Assembly: GCA_019311105.1 (NCBI GenBank)
Contig: JAFDDA010000018.1
Span: forward strand, 1 to 64,000
From: Deltaproteobacteria bacterium
Lineage (GTDB): Bacteria; Myxococcota_A; UBA9160; JAFDDA01
DNA: 64,000 nt
Direction: 5' to 3'
The notes under the pieces are model-generated. The model made no database searches, had not been told where the DNA came from, and saw nothing but the letters and a program-made list of their open reading frames with translations. A program made the translations under genes and the position numbers. Positions within the stretch are counted from its first letter, which is position 1; every line of letters begins with the position of its first letter. Below, piece by piece: positions 51,653-63,098 of the stretch.

Positions 51653-53189
51653 CCGGCAGATCGGCGCCGCGGCGTTGCTGCTCTCGGGCAGCATCGTGGC
51701 ATCGCTGTTGCTCGGCTTCGTGCGCGAGGCCGTGCTGGCCTACCAGGTCGGCGCCGGCGCCGAGACCGACGCCTACAAGGCGGCATTCCAGATCCCCGAC
51801 TGGATCAACTACATGCTCGCGGGCGGGGCGCTCTCGGTCGCCTTCATTCCGCTCTATACCCGGCGGCTCGAAGAGAGCGAGGAGGCGGCCGAGCGGCTCG
51901 TCGGCGTCGTGCTCGGCACGGCATTCGTGGCGGTCACCGTGCTGACCGCCTTGCTCTGGTGGCAGACGCCCGCGTTGGTCGATCGTGCGTTTGGCGGCTT
52001 CGATGCCGAGACGCGCGCGCTGACGAGCCGCCTCACGCGGATCGTGCTGCCGGCTCAGATCTTCATCGTGGTGGGAAGCATCTTGCGCGGCGTCCTGATG
52101 GCGCGTGGCAGCTTCGCCTCCCAGGCGGCGGCGCCCCTCCTCTACAACCTCTCGATCATCGCCGGCGGCCTGCTGCTCGCGCCGCGCATGGGGATCGAGG
52201 GCTTCTCCTGGGGGTGCCTGGTCGGCGCGGTGGTCGGGCCCTTCCTGCTGCCGCTGTGGGACGTGTTGCGGCGGGGCTTCCGCCTCCGGATGCGCTTCTC
52301 GCTCCGCGACCGCGACTTCCTCCAGTACGTGGCCCTCGCGGCGCCCCTGACCCTCGGCGTGACGCTGCTGACCGTGGACGAGTGGTACGACCGGCTGGTG
52401 GGCAACCATCTGGCCGAGGGCACGATCGCGCTGCTCTTCTATGCACGGTTGTTGATGCAGGTCCCGATCCGGGTCGTCGGGCAGGCGACGGCAACGGCCG
52501 CGATGCCGACCCTTTCGCGCTTGTTCACCGAGGGGGATGTCAGCGGCTTGAATCGCATCCTGCTCGACACGTTGCGGGTGGCGGTCGGGGTGGCCGTGCT
52601 CGCCGCGACCGGGCTGGCGGTGCTGGCCGAGCCGGTGGTGAGGCTCGTCTACGAGCGCGGTGCGTTCGGGGCCGAGGACAGCGCGAACGTCGTGGTGATC
52701 CTGCGCATCATGACCCTCGCCGTGCCGGCGTGGGTGATCCAGCAGATCGCCGTGCGCGGCTTCTACGCCCGGGCCCAGATGTGGAGCCCGATGATTCTCG
52801 GCACCGTCGTGGCCTTGCTCGCGATCCCGCTCTACGTCGCTCTCGGTCGCGAGTCGGGCGCCGAGGGGCTGGCGGCGGCCGGGGTCTTTGCGATCTGGGC
52901 GAACGCGTTGGCGACCCTCGCGCTGGGGCGCAGCCTGCATCGTGCGCCGGAGTTCGCGGCCCTGGCGGCCTCCTTCGCCCGGGCCGCCTTGATCGCGGTG
53001 GCCGCGGGCGCCGCGGCGGCGTGGGTTCCAGCGGGTGAACCCAGCATGCTCGGTGCGCTGGCCCAACTGGGGCTCGGGGGCGCGGTGTTTGGCGTCATCA
53101 CGGGGCTGGGCATCCTGACCGTGGGCGACGCGCCGCTCCGCGGCGCGATGCTGCGTTTCGTTCCGGGCCGTTCGGCGGGTGCGGGTTGA
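51636..53189 (+). CDS. murJ: Lipid II flippase MurJ
   Basis: A 517-residue MOP-superfamily membrane protein with 14 helices that flips lipid II across the inner membrane. Signature regions: ALLLSGSIVASLLLGFVREAVLAYQVGAGAETDAYKAAFQIPDWINYMLAGGALSVAFIPLYTRRLEE, and LMQVPIRVVGQATATAAMPTLSRLFTEGD. ATG 51636 lies in the second copy of the junction duplication. Placement after kamA is unusual. Confidence 0.95.
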   Translation: MSEGGRRQIGAAALLLSGSIVASLLLGFVREAVLAYQVGAGAETDAYKAAFQIPDWINYMLAGGALSVAFIPLYTRRLEESEEAAERLVGVVLGTAFVAVTVLTALLWWQTPALVDRAFGGFDAETRALTSRLTRIVLPAQIFIVVGSILRGVLMARGSFASQAAAPLLYNLSIIAGGLLLAPRMGIEGFSWGCLVGAVVGPFLLPLWDVLRRGFRLRMRFSLRDRDFLQYVALAAPLTLGVTLLTVDEWYDRLVGNHLAEGTIALLFYARLLMQVPIRVVGQATATAAMPTLSRLFTEGDVSGLNRILLDTLRVAVGVAVLAATGLAVLAEPVVRLVYERGAFGAEDSANVVVILRIMTLAVPAWVIQQIAVRGFYARAQMWSPMILGTVVALLAIPLYVALGRESGAEGLAAAGVFAIWANALATLALGRSLHRAPEFAALAASFARAALIAVAAGAAAAWVPAGEPSMLGALAQLGLGGAVFGVITGLGILTVGDAPLRGAMLRFVPGRSAGAG

Positions 53190-53208
53190 GCGCGGTCGGG
53201 GGCGAGAC

Positions 53209-56880
<3,672 letters not shown>

Positions 56881-56922
56881 AGCCTTCGCGTCTCGGGGCG
56901 CCCGACGCGCGCCGACACACCC

Positions 56923-56951
56923 TTGCCGCGTCGAGCTTCGCGTTCTAGCTT
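56923..56951 (+). promoter_or_regulatory. Candidate tRNA-Lys promoter
   Basis: TTGCCG (56923-56928), 17 bases, then TAGCTT (56946-56951), ending seven bases before the tRNA 5' end. Both boxes are partial sigma-70 matches (4/6 and 3/6). Confidence 0.4.
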
Positions 56952-56957
56952 GCACCT

Positions 56958-57033
56958 GGGCGCGTAGCTCAATTGGCAGAGCAAGTGGCTCTTAACCACT
57001 AGGTTCGGGGTTCGATTCCCCGCGCGCTCACCA
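56958..57033 (+). tRNA. tRNA-Lys (anticodon CTT)
   Basis: A full 76-nt cloverleaf can be drawn. The acceptor stem GGGCGCG/CGCGCTC has one G-T wobble, the D arm is GCTC-AATTGGCA-GAGC, and the anticodon stem AGTGG/CCACT has loop CTCTTAA (anticodon CTT). The T arm is CGGGG-TTCGATT-CCCCG and CCA is encoded at 57031-57033. It decodes AAG. The sulfatase-like gene starts only nine bases after the CCA. Confidence 0.97.
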
Positions 57034-57042
57034 GCCCAATCC

Positions 57043-58449
57043 ATGACGGCAACCCCACTTCAAGGTTTCCGACGCTCGAGATCCCGGCCCGCTTCGGCCG
57101 TCGTCGCCGCAGCGTTGGCCGCCTTGGTGTGCGTTTCGGCCTTGGTTTCGGCCTCGGGTTGCGGCTCGGAGCCCGCCGATGCCCTGCGCGGCGTCGTGCT
57201 CGTCTCGGTGGACACGCTTCGCCCAGATCACCTCGGCGCCTATGGGCACCCGCGCCCGACTTCACCTGCGCTCGACCAGTGGGCCTCCGAGGGCACCCTG
57301 TTCGAACACGCGATGTCGGTTTCGCCGTGGACCCTCCCGGCACACGCTTCGCTCTTGACCGGCCTCTACCCGCGCCGTCACGGAGTCTTGACCTCGCGAC
57401 AGCGGCTGGCGGCCACGACCCCGACGCTGGCCCAGCGGTTTCGCTCGATGGGCTTTCGTACCGCGGGCATCGTCAACTCGGTCTACCTGGGCTCGCGCTT
57501 CGGGTTGGGGCGAGGCTTCGAGGAGTTCCAGAACCTGCCCACGCCCGGGCGCGCCCCCTCGCAGGTCGTCGCGTCGGGTCTCGCCTGGCTCCGCACGCTG
57601 CCCGAGGACGGCGCACCGTTCTTCCTCTTCCTGCACCTCTACGACGTCCACAGTGACTACCACTCGTTGCCGGAGTTCGAGCGGGCCTTCGTCGGCTCCT
57701 ATCTCGGCGGAGTCGACGGCAGCACGGGTCAACTCCAGGAGGTGATGCGGGGCGAGCGCCAGCTCACGCCCGAAGACCGCGGGCACCTGACCGACCTCTA
57801 CGACGCAGGGATCCGTCAGGCCGACGCAGAACTCGGTCGCTTGGGCGAGGCGCTGGAAGCGCGGGGCTGGCTGGACCGCACGATCGTGGCCGTCACGTCG
57901 GACCACGGCGAGGAGTTCCTGGAGCACGGAGGCGTGCTGCATGCGCGAAGCCACTATGACGAGCTGCTGCGAATCCCGTTGGTCCTGCGCGGGCCCGGGG
58001 TTCCGGCCGGTGTACGGGTGGAGCGGCCGGTCTCGATCGTCGACGTGATGCCGACCCTGCTCGCGCTGGCCGGCGCCGCACCCGGCGACGTGGAGGGGCT
58101 CGACTTGAGCGTGTTGTGGGGGGCGAGCGCGGACGGGGCCAGCCTCGACCGCGATCTCTTTGCGCAAGGAGACCACGGGGGCGAGCGCCCGGACCGTCTG
58201 CGTTCGGTTCGCAGCCCACGCCACAAGTTGATCGAGGATGTCGCTTCGGGCCGCCGCGAGCTCTACGACCTCGAGAGCGACCCGGCCGAAGCGCACGAGA
58301 TTTCGGCGGTGGAGCCCGAAGTCGCGGCCGAACTCGCAGCTCGCCTCGAAGCCTTCCACGGTGGGGCTGTGCCGGCCGCTGCCGATGCCGCGCTCCCGTT
58401 GGATCCCGAGAGCGCAGAGCAACTCCGCGCGCTCGGCTACGCGGAGTAG
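57043..58449 (+). CDS. Sulfatase-fold lipoprotein with Thr-type active site
   Basis: A 468-residue member of the alkaline phosphatase/sulfatase superfamily. The signal peptide ends LVSASGCGSEP, a lipoprotein-like Cys (about 40). Metal-site text: LVSVDTLRPDHLGAYGHPRPTSPALD and AVTSDHGEEFLEHGG. The usual sulfatase CxPxR is absent; the site reads SPWTLPAHASLLTGLYPRRHGV, so a Thr or Ser rather than formylglycine is the likely nucleophile, as in phosphotransferase-like members. ATG 57043 has no visible Shine-Dalgarno and lies nine bases after the tRNA. Substrate unknown. Confidence 0.85.
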   Translation: MTATPLQGFRRSRSRPASAVVAAALAALVCVSALVSASGCGSEPADALRGVVLVSVDTLRPDHLGAYGHPRPTSPALDQWASEGTLFEHAMSVSPWTLPAHASLLTGLYPRRHGVLTSRQRLAATTPTLAQRFRSMGFRTAGIVNSVYLGSRFGLGRGFEEFQNLPTPGRAPSQVVASGLAWLRTLPEDGAPFFLFLHLYDVHSDYHSLPEFERAFVGSYLGGVDGSTGQLQEVMRGERQLTPEDRGHLTDLYDAGIRQADAELGRLGEALEARGWLDRTIVAVTSDHGEEFLEHGGVLHARSHYDELLRIPLVLRGPGVPAGVRVERPVSIVDVMPTLLALAGAAPGDVEGLDLSVLWGASADGASLDRDLFAQGDHGGERPDRLRSVRSPRHKLIEDVASGRRELYDLESDPAEAHEISAVEPEVAAELAARLEAFHGGAVPAAADAALPLDPESAEQLRALGYAE

Positions 58450-58457
58450 GGGAGGGG

Positions 58458-59090
58458 CTAGCGGAGGGCCGAGTCGCCGTAGGTGCCCCGCACCCACAGG
58501 TCGCAGAGCTGGTCGAGGTCCTCTTCCCCGATCGCACGGTCTGCGGTGAGCCATTCGTCCGCGAAGCCCTCCGCCATGACCACGAAGGCCGAGGCCGCCA
58601 TCCGCGGGTTCACGCCCGGCGCCAACAGCTCGCGCGCGCCGTCCTGCATCAGGAGGTCGGCAATGGCGTCGATGATCGATTGGCGCACTCGGCTGCGGAC
58701 CTCTTCGACCTCGGGGTAGACGCCTTCGGCCTGGCGCCAGGTCCGCACCACATCCCAGTCGCGGCTGTAGGCTCGGACGAAGGCCCCCAGGCGTTCTCGC
58801 ACCACGCCGCGAAGCCCGCCGGCCACCCCCACGGGGGGCGAGACGGCCGTGCCGTAGAGGGTGCGGGCCACGTCCTGGGTGAGGCCCACGAGGATGTCCT
58901 TCTTGTCCTGGAAGTAGCGGTAGAACGTGCCGTGGCTCACGCCGGCGTGCTCGACGATGTCGTCCACGCGGGTGTGGACGAAGCCGAGCTTGCCGAATGC
59001 CTCGCGGGCGGCCTGGAGCAGGCGCTGGCGGGTGACTTCGGCGGAGCGACGCCCCGGCAGGGCGCCTTCGGGCGGGGGGGCGGAACCCAT
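58458..59090 (-). CDS. TetR-family regulator of the fatty-acid operon
   Basis: A 210-residue regulator. HTH at about residues 20-62: TRQRLLQAAREAFGKLGFVHTRVDDIVEHAGVSHGTFYRYFQDKKDIL. The C-terminal helical domain is divergent. ATG 59090 gives the usual short leader; the track's 47 extra residues would run into the operator. It is divergent from the FAS operon, and two TGAC-N6-GTCA operators lie in the intergenic region, so it probably represses that operon and itself. The ligand may be an acyl-CoA or acyl-ACP by analogy with other TetR lipid regulators. Confidence 0.88.
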   Translation of the reverse strand: MGSAPPPEGALPGRRSAEVTRQRLLQAAREAFGKLGFVHTRVDDIVEHAGVSHGTFYRYFQDKKDILVGLTQDVARTLYGTAVSPPVGVAGGLRGVVRERLGAFVRAYSRDWDVVRTWRQAEGVYPEVEEVRSRVRQSIIDAIADLLMQDGARELLAPGVNPRMAASAFVVMAEGFADEWLTADRAIGEEDLDQLCDLWVRGTYGDSALR

Positions 59091-59131
59091 GGCGGGTCTC
59101 AGCCTACCAGCTTCGCCTCGGGTCCGCGTTT

Positions 59132-59147
59132 GTGACGTTCGTGTCAC
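59132..59147. promoter_or_regulatory. TetR operator, site 1
   Basis: Palindrome GTGAC-GTTCGT-GTCAC, with perfect 5-bp arms and a six-base centre. It lies 42 bases upstream of the TetR start, in its likely promoter zone. It has the same layout as site 2 at 59210. Confidence 0.65.
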
Positions 59148-59180
59148 TTTCTTCCCAGGTCGGCTCGGATCCGCCATCGC

Positions 59181-59209
59181 TTGACGCTCCAGGGTGGATT
59201 GGCTAGAAA
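59181..59209 (+). promoter_or_regulatory. Sigma-70-type promoter of the fatty-acid operon
   Basis: TTGACG (59181-59186), 17 bases, TAGAAA (59204-59209). The -35 matches 5/6 and the -10 matches 4/6. Operator site 2 begins at the next base, so bound TetR would cover the transcription start. The leader to GTG 59378 is about 160 nt. Confidence 0.65.
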
Positions 59210-59225
59210 ATGACACAGACGTCAT
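59210..59225. promoter_or_regulatory. TetR operator, site 2, over the transcription start
   Basis: Palindrome ATGAC-ACAGAC-GTCAT, with perfect 5-bp arms and a six-base centre. The shared core with site 1 is TGAC-N6-GTCA. It abuts the -10 box of the FAS operon promoter. The two sites are 78 bases apart start to start. Confidence 0.7.
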
Positions 59226-59305
59226 TGTCATTCAAGGCGCAAATCAGTACAGAATCGGAACAGAACGAACCCGGGGAATGGATACGTTCCCAGGCAGGTT
59301 CTCGG

Positions 59306-59328
59306 GCCCGCGGCAGCTGCCAGCGGGC
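59306..59328 (+). promoter_or_regulatory. Hairpin in the leader of the fatty-acid operon
   Basis: GCCCGC and GCGGGC enclose GGCAGCTGCC plus one bulged A, giving a strong stem of nine or ten pairs about 50 bases before the first gene. No T-tract follows, so it is not a simple terminator. It may affect leader stability or translation. Confidence 0.4.
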
Positions 59329-59377
59329 CTTCGCACGAGCGGTTGCCACGGAGCGTGGCGACCTCGGGAGGGATCGG

Positions 59378-60328
59378 GTGCATCGCTTCGAAGGCCACGA
59401 GTGGGCGGTCGTGCTGGGTGGGTCGAGTGGCTTTGGCCTCGCGACGGCCTCGGTGCTGGCCGAGCACGGAATGAACCTGTGTCTCGTGCACCGCGACCGG
59501 CGGGGTGCTCTCGCGCGCATCGAGCCCGAATTCGAGAAGCTGCGGGGCTACGGCGTCGAGGTTCGCACCTTCAACACGGATGCCCTGGCCGCCGACAAGC
59601 GCGGCGAGATCCTCGACTCCCTGGCCGAGGCGCTGGGGGAGAACGGGCGCGTTCGCGTCCTGCTCCACTCGATTGCCTTCGGGAACCTCAAGCTCGTGGC
59701 ACCCGAGCGCCGCCGCGACGGCAGCGAGCGGGCGCGCTCGGCCCTCGCGGCCTCGCTCGGCATCGACGAGGCGAAGCTCAGCGAGGCCGCCGATGCGCTA
59801 CTTGCCGAAGGCCACGACGCGCTCGTCGGGATCGCCACGCCGCCGGTCTACAGCGACAAGAACTTCCTCGAGGCGGAGGACTTCAGCAACACGATTCACG
59901 CGATGGGGACGAGCCTGCTCGACTGGACGCAAGACCTGCTGGCGCGCGGCCAGTTCGCGGAAGATGCCCGGGTGTTCGGCTTGACCAGCGAGGGCAACAC
60001 CGTGGCGTGGAAGGGTTATGCCGCCGTCGCGGCGGCCAAGGTCGCCCTCGAATCCGTGGCCCGCTCGATCGCCGTGGAGCTCGCGCCCTACGGCGTCCGC
60101 TGCAACGTCATCCAGGCCGGCGTGACCGAGACGCCGGCCCTGGCCGCGATCCCGGGGAGCGGCCATCTCAAGGCCCAGGCCAGGGCGCGCAACCCCTTCG
60201 GGCGGCTCACGACGCCGCGCGACGTGGCGCGGGTGATCTACCTGCTGTCCTGCGACGAGGCCGCCTGGATCAACGGCGAAGTGATCCGGGTCGATGGCGG
60301 CGAGCACGTCTCCGGGGTGACCGGATGA
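59378..60328 (+). CDS. FabI-like enoyl-ACP reductase (SDR)
   Basis: A 316-residue SDR. Cofactor loop: EWAVVLGGSSGFGLATASVLAEHG. FabI-like features: VLLHSIAFGNLK and the catalytic Tyr-x6-Lys in GYAAVAAAKVALESVARSIAVELAPYGVRCNVIQAGVTETPAL; normal SDRs have Tyr-x3-Lys. An insertion of roughly 50 residues relative to FabI precedes the Tyr. GTG 59378 is chosen because GGGAGGG lies just upstream; the track start (59210) would overlap the operator. First gene of the operon; its stop overlaps the KAS III start (ATGA). Predicted last step of the elongation cycle. Confidence 0.8.
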   Translation: MHRFEGHEWAVVLGGSSGFGLATASVLAEHGMNLCLVHRDRRGALARIEPEFEKLRGYGVEVRTFNTDALAADKRGEILDSLAEALGENGRVRVLLHSIAFGNLKLVAPERRRDGSERARSALAASLGIDEAKLSEAADALLAEGHDALVGIATPPVYSDKNFLEAEDFSNTIHAMGTSLLDWTQDLLARGQFAEDARVFGLTSEGNTVAWKGYAAVAAAKVALESVARSIAVELAPYGVRCNVIQAGVTETPALAAIPGSGHLKAQARARNPFGRLTTPRDVARVIYLLSCDEAAWINGEVIRVDGGEHVSGVTG

Positions 60329-61338
60329 CACTGCACCTGCACGGGTTGGGCCACGCCCACCCCGAAAACGAGATCGACAACCGCTTGCTCGAGAGCCTCG
60401 AGATCGGGACGGACGACGCCTGGATCGTCGAGCGGACGGGCATCCGCTCGCGCCGCACGGTGCTCGACCTCGAGTACATCCGGGCCACCCGCAATCGAGA
60501 CGTGCGCGCCGCGCGCGAGGCCCAGACGATCACGGCCGGCGAACTCGGGCGACGGGCCGCCGAGCTGGCCCTGGCCCGCGCCGGCCTCACGGCATCCGAT
60601 ATCGGCTGGGTCGTGGCGGGCAGCTCCGCCCCCGAGCGGCCGACCCCCGCGCTGGCGGGCTCCGTCGCTGGGGCCATGGGCGTCGAGGTGCCTGTCTTCG
60701 ACTTGAACTCGGCGTGCACGAGCTTTCTCGTCCAGCTCCACATGATGGCGGCGCTGCGCGACGACGCGGCACCCCGCTACGTCCTGCTGGTCGTGCCCGA
60801 GTTGATGACCCCGGTCGTGGACTATGACGATCGCACGACCGCGGTGCTCTGGGGCGATGGCGCGGCCGCGGCCGTGGTCTCGCTGACCGAGCCCGGTGTC
60901 GCCACCATCGAGAGCACGGAGATCGCCTCTTCGCCAGCCGGTGCCGACAAGGTCGTGATCCCACGGGCGGGCTACTTCGGTCAGGAGGGACGCCAGGTCC
61001 AGGTCTTCGCCATTCGCAAGACGCTCGAGGGCTGGGCCCGTCTGCGCGAGTACGCGGAGCAGGCCGGGCCGGAGCGTGCGCACCACTTCGTGGGACATCA
61101 GGCGAACCTGCGGGTCCTGGAGAACGTCTGTGAGCGTGGAGAGATCGCCGCCGACCGCCACCATCACAACGTCGAGTGGTTCGGCAACACCGCTGCCGCG
61201 AGCGCGCCGAGCGTGATGTCCCAGAACTGGGAGAAGTGGGCGGCCGACGACGACGTCGCCATGGTGGGCGTCGGAGCGGGCCTGACCTGGGGGAGTGCGC
61301 TGGTGCGCTTCACGAAGACGGTGGGAGTGCAGTCGTGA
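60325..61338 (+). CDS. 3-oxoacyl-ACP synthase III-like (KAS III)
   Basis: A 337-residue condensing enzyme of the FabH type, which usually starts chains from an acyl-CoA. FabH text: DDAWIVERTGIRSRRTV. The Cys-His-Asn triad is present: Cys in DLNSACTSFLVQL, His in HHFVGHQANLRVL and Asn in WFGNTAAASAPSV. ATG 60325 overlaps the reductase stop and the 3' end overlaps fabA (GTGA). The starter unit is unknown; the site context SACTS differs from E. coli AACAG, so a non-acetyl primer is possible. Confidence 0.88.
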   Translation: MTLHLHGLGHAHPENEIDNRLLESLEIGTDDAWIVERTGIRSRRTVLDLEYIRATRNRDVRAAREAQTITAGELGRRAAELALARAGLTASDIGWVVAGSSAPERPTPALAGSVAGAMGVEVPVFDLNSACTSFLVQLHMMAALRDDAAPRYVLLVVPELMTPVVDYDDRTTAVLWGDGAAAAVVSLTEPGVATIESTEIASSPAGADKVVIPRAGYFGQEGRQVQVFAIRKTLEGWARLREYAEQAGPERAHHFVGHQANLRVLENVCERGEIAADRHHHNVEWFGNTAAASAPSVMSQNWEKWAADDDVAMVGVGAGLTWGSALVRFTKTVGVQS

Positions 61339-61922
61339 AGTACGTCGATTTCCTCGCGCGCGAACGGTTCGAGCAGGAAGAGCTGCTCGCCTTCGGGCAC
61401 GGGACCCTGGTGGACGACCCGCCCGAGCACTTCGAGGCGCGCCTGCCCGTGCCGCCCATGCTGATGCTCGACCGCGTGACGGAGCTGCGCCGGGAGGGCC
61501 CGCGCGGCCGGATCGTGGGCGAGCGCGACGTGCGCCTCGACGACTGGTTCTTCCAGTGCCACTTCATCGGCGACCCCGTGCAGCCCGGCTGCCTGGGCGT
61601 CGACGGCGTCTGGCAGTTGCTCGGCTTCTTCTGCAACTGGGCCGGTGGTCTCGGCGCGGGCCGCGCCCTCGGCTGCGGCGAGATCGAGTTCTTCGGGCAG
61701 ATCCGGCCCCACGACGGCGTGGTCCGCTACGAGCTCGATGTCTTGCGCTACCGGGAGATGGCGAACTCCGGGGCCTCCATCGCCATCGCCGATGCCACGG
61801 TGCTCGTCGACGACGAGGCCGTCTACACGATCCAGCGCGCAAAGGTCGGCCTGTTCCGCGACCTCGTCTACGCCGACTACCCGCGCGCCTCCGAGCGCAG
61901 CCGAGGAGGCAAGCTCTCGTGA
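61335..61922 (+). CDS. fabA: FabA-type 3-hydroxyacyl-ACP dehydratase/isomerase
   Basis: A 195-residue hotdog-fold enzyme. The active site is FabA-specific: FQCHFIGDPVQPGCLGVDGVWQLLGFF (His and Asp as in FabA, not FabZ). An N-terminal start KYVDFLARERFEQEELLAFGHG matches FabA length. FabA enzymes dehydrate and can isomerise to a cis double bond. GTG 61335 overlaps the KAS III stop, and the 3' end overlaps fabG (GTGA). Confidence 0.92.
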   Translation: MKYVDFLARERFEQEELLAFGHGTLVDDPPEHFEARLPVPPMLMLDRVTELRREGPRGRIVGERDVRLDDWFFQCHFIGDPVQPGCLGVDGVWQLLGFFCNWAGGLGAGRALGCGEIEFFGQIRPHDGVVRYELDVLRYREMANSGASIAIADATVLVDDEAVYTIQRAKVGLFRDLVYADYPRASERSRGGKLS

Positions 61923-62647
61923 GTGACGTGACCCCCATTGCCCTCGTGACGGGCGGTGCCAAGGGCATCGGCGCGGCCTGCTGCCGGGCGCTGGCCGGCG
62001 AGGGCTTCCGCGTTGCGGTGCACCACCGCAGCAGCGGCGCCGCCGCCGAAGAACTCGTGGCAAAGCTGCCCGACGCCTTCGGTGTGTGCGCCGACCTCGC
62101 CGAACCCGAGGCCATCGACGCCCTCGTGCGAGAGTTGAAGGAGCGCGCCGGCCGCATCGATGTCCTCGTGAACAACGCCGGCCACAACGTGAACGCACCC
62201 ATGGCCACCATGAAGCTCGCCGACTACGACGCCGTGCAATCCGTGGCGCGAGGCACCTGGTACCTGACCAAGCAGGTCGTGCGGCGGTTCATGTTGCGTC
62301 AGAGAAGCGGGCGGATCATCCAGATCTCGAGCGTGGTGGGCCATACCGGGAACCCCGGCCAGATCCCCTACACGATGGTGAAGGCCGGCCTCGACGCCCT
62401 GACGAAATCCCTGGGCCAGGAGGTCGCCGAGCGCGGGATCTTCGTGAACGCCGTGGCGCCGGGCTTCATCGAGACCGACATGACGGCAGAGCTGCCCGCC
62501 GAGGTGCGCGATGCGATCCTCGCCCGGATCCCGCTGGGCCGCATGGGGAGCCCGGAAGACGTGGCCGAGGCCGTGCGCTGGCTCGCCACCGCGGCGCCCT
62601 ATGTCCAAGGCAGCGTGCTTCACGTGAACGGGGGCATGCATGGGTAA
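61919..62647 (+). CDS. fabG: FabG-type 3-oxoacyl-ACP reductase
   Basis: A 242-residue classical SDR. NAD(P) loop ALVTGGAKGIGAACCRAL, then VLVNNAGHN, the catalytic Ser and Tyr-x3-Lys in IIQISSVVGHTGNPGQIPYTMVKAGLDALTKSLGQE, and NAVAPGFIETDM. Starts at GTG 61919, four-base overlap with fabA; overlaps fabZ by eight bases. It supplies the ketoreduction step. Confidence 0.92.
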   Translation: MSDVTPIALVTGGAKGIGAACCRALAGEGFRVAVHHRSSGAAAEELVAKLPDAFGVCADLAEPEAIDALVRELKERAGRIDVLVNNAGHNVNAPMATMKLADYDAVQSVARGTWYLTKQVVRRFMLRQRSGRIIQISSVVGHTGNPGQIPYTMVKAGLDALTKSLGQEVAERGIFVNAVAPGFIETDMTAELPAEVRDAILARIPLGRMGSPEDVAEAVRWLATAAPYVQGSVLHVNGGMHG

Positions 62648-63098
62648 GGAACTCACGCCCGCCGAAGTGCTGGCACTCCTGCCGCAGCAAGACCCGTTTC
62701 GCTTTGTCGACGAGATCGTCGAGATCGACGAGGAGCACGTGGTGGCGCTCCAGTGCTTCCGCCCCGACGCCGACTTCTACCGCGGGCACTTCCCGGGCAA
62801 CCCCGTGACGCCCGGTGTTCTGTTGATCGAGGCGATGGCCCAGGCGGGCGTCGTCGCTCAAGGGATCTGGCTCGTGACGCGCGACGGGGGGCCCGAGGCC
62901 GCCGAGAAGCTCGTCACGGTCTTTACCGACGCCGACGTGGAGTTCAGTGGGATCGTTCCGCCGGGCGCACAGGTTCGCATCGAGGGCCACAAAGAGTTCT
63001 TCCGACGCAACAAGCTCCGTTCTCGAGTTCAGATGACGCTCGAGGACGGCAAGGTGGTCTGTTCCGGGACGCTTTCCGGCATGGGAGTTCCGAGATGA
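62640..63098 (+). CDS. fabZ: FabZ-type 3-hydroxyacyl-ACP dehydratase
   Basis: A 152-residue hotdog dehydratase. Motifs: LLPQQDPFRFVDEIVEID and the active site DFYRGHFPGNPVTPGVLLIEAMAQAGVV with the FabZ-type His/Glu pair. It is a second dehydratase beside FabA, so the operon can make saturated and possibly unsaturated or hydroxylated intermediates. The 3' end overlaps the KAS gene by ATGA. Confidence 0.93.
   Translation: MGKELTPAEVLALLPQQDPFRFVDEIVEIDEEHVVALQCFRPDADFYRGHFPGNPVTPGVLLIEAMAQAGVVAQGIWLVTRDGGPEAAEKLVTVFTDADVEFSGIVPPGAQVRIEGHKEFFRRNKLRSRVQMTLEDGKVVCSGTLSGMGVPR

Noticed and set aside
56958-57033. tRNA-Lys as an integration site
   Set aside because: No integrase gene or direct repeat of the tRNA 3' end was seen in the window.
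59194-59377. Upstream extensions of the FAS operon's first gene (starts at 59194 or 59210)
   Set aside because: They overlap the promoter/operator and lack SDR-like sequence; GTG 59378 has a strong Shine-Dalgarno.
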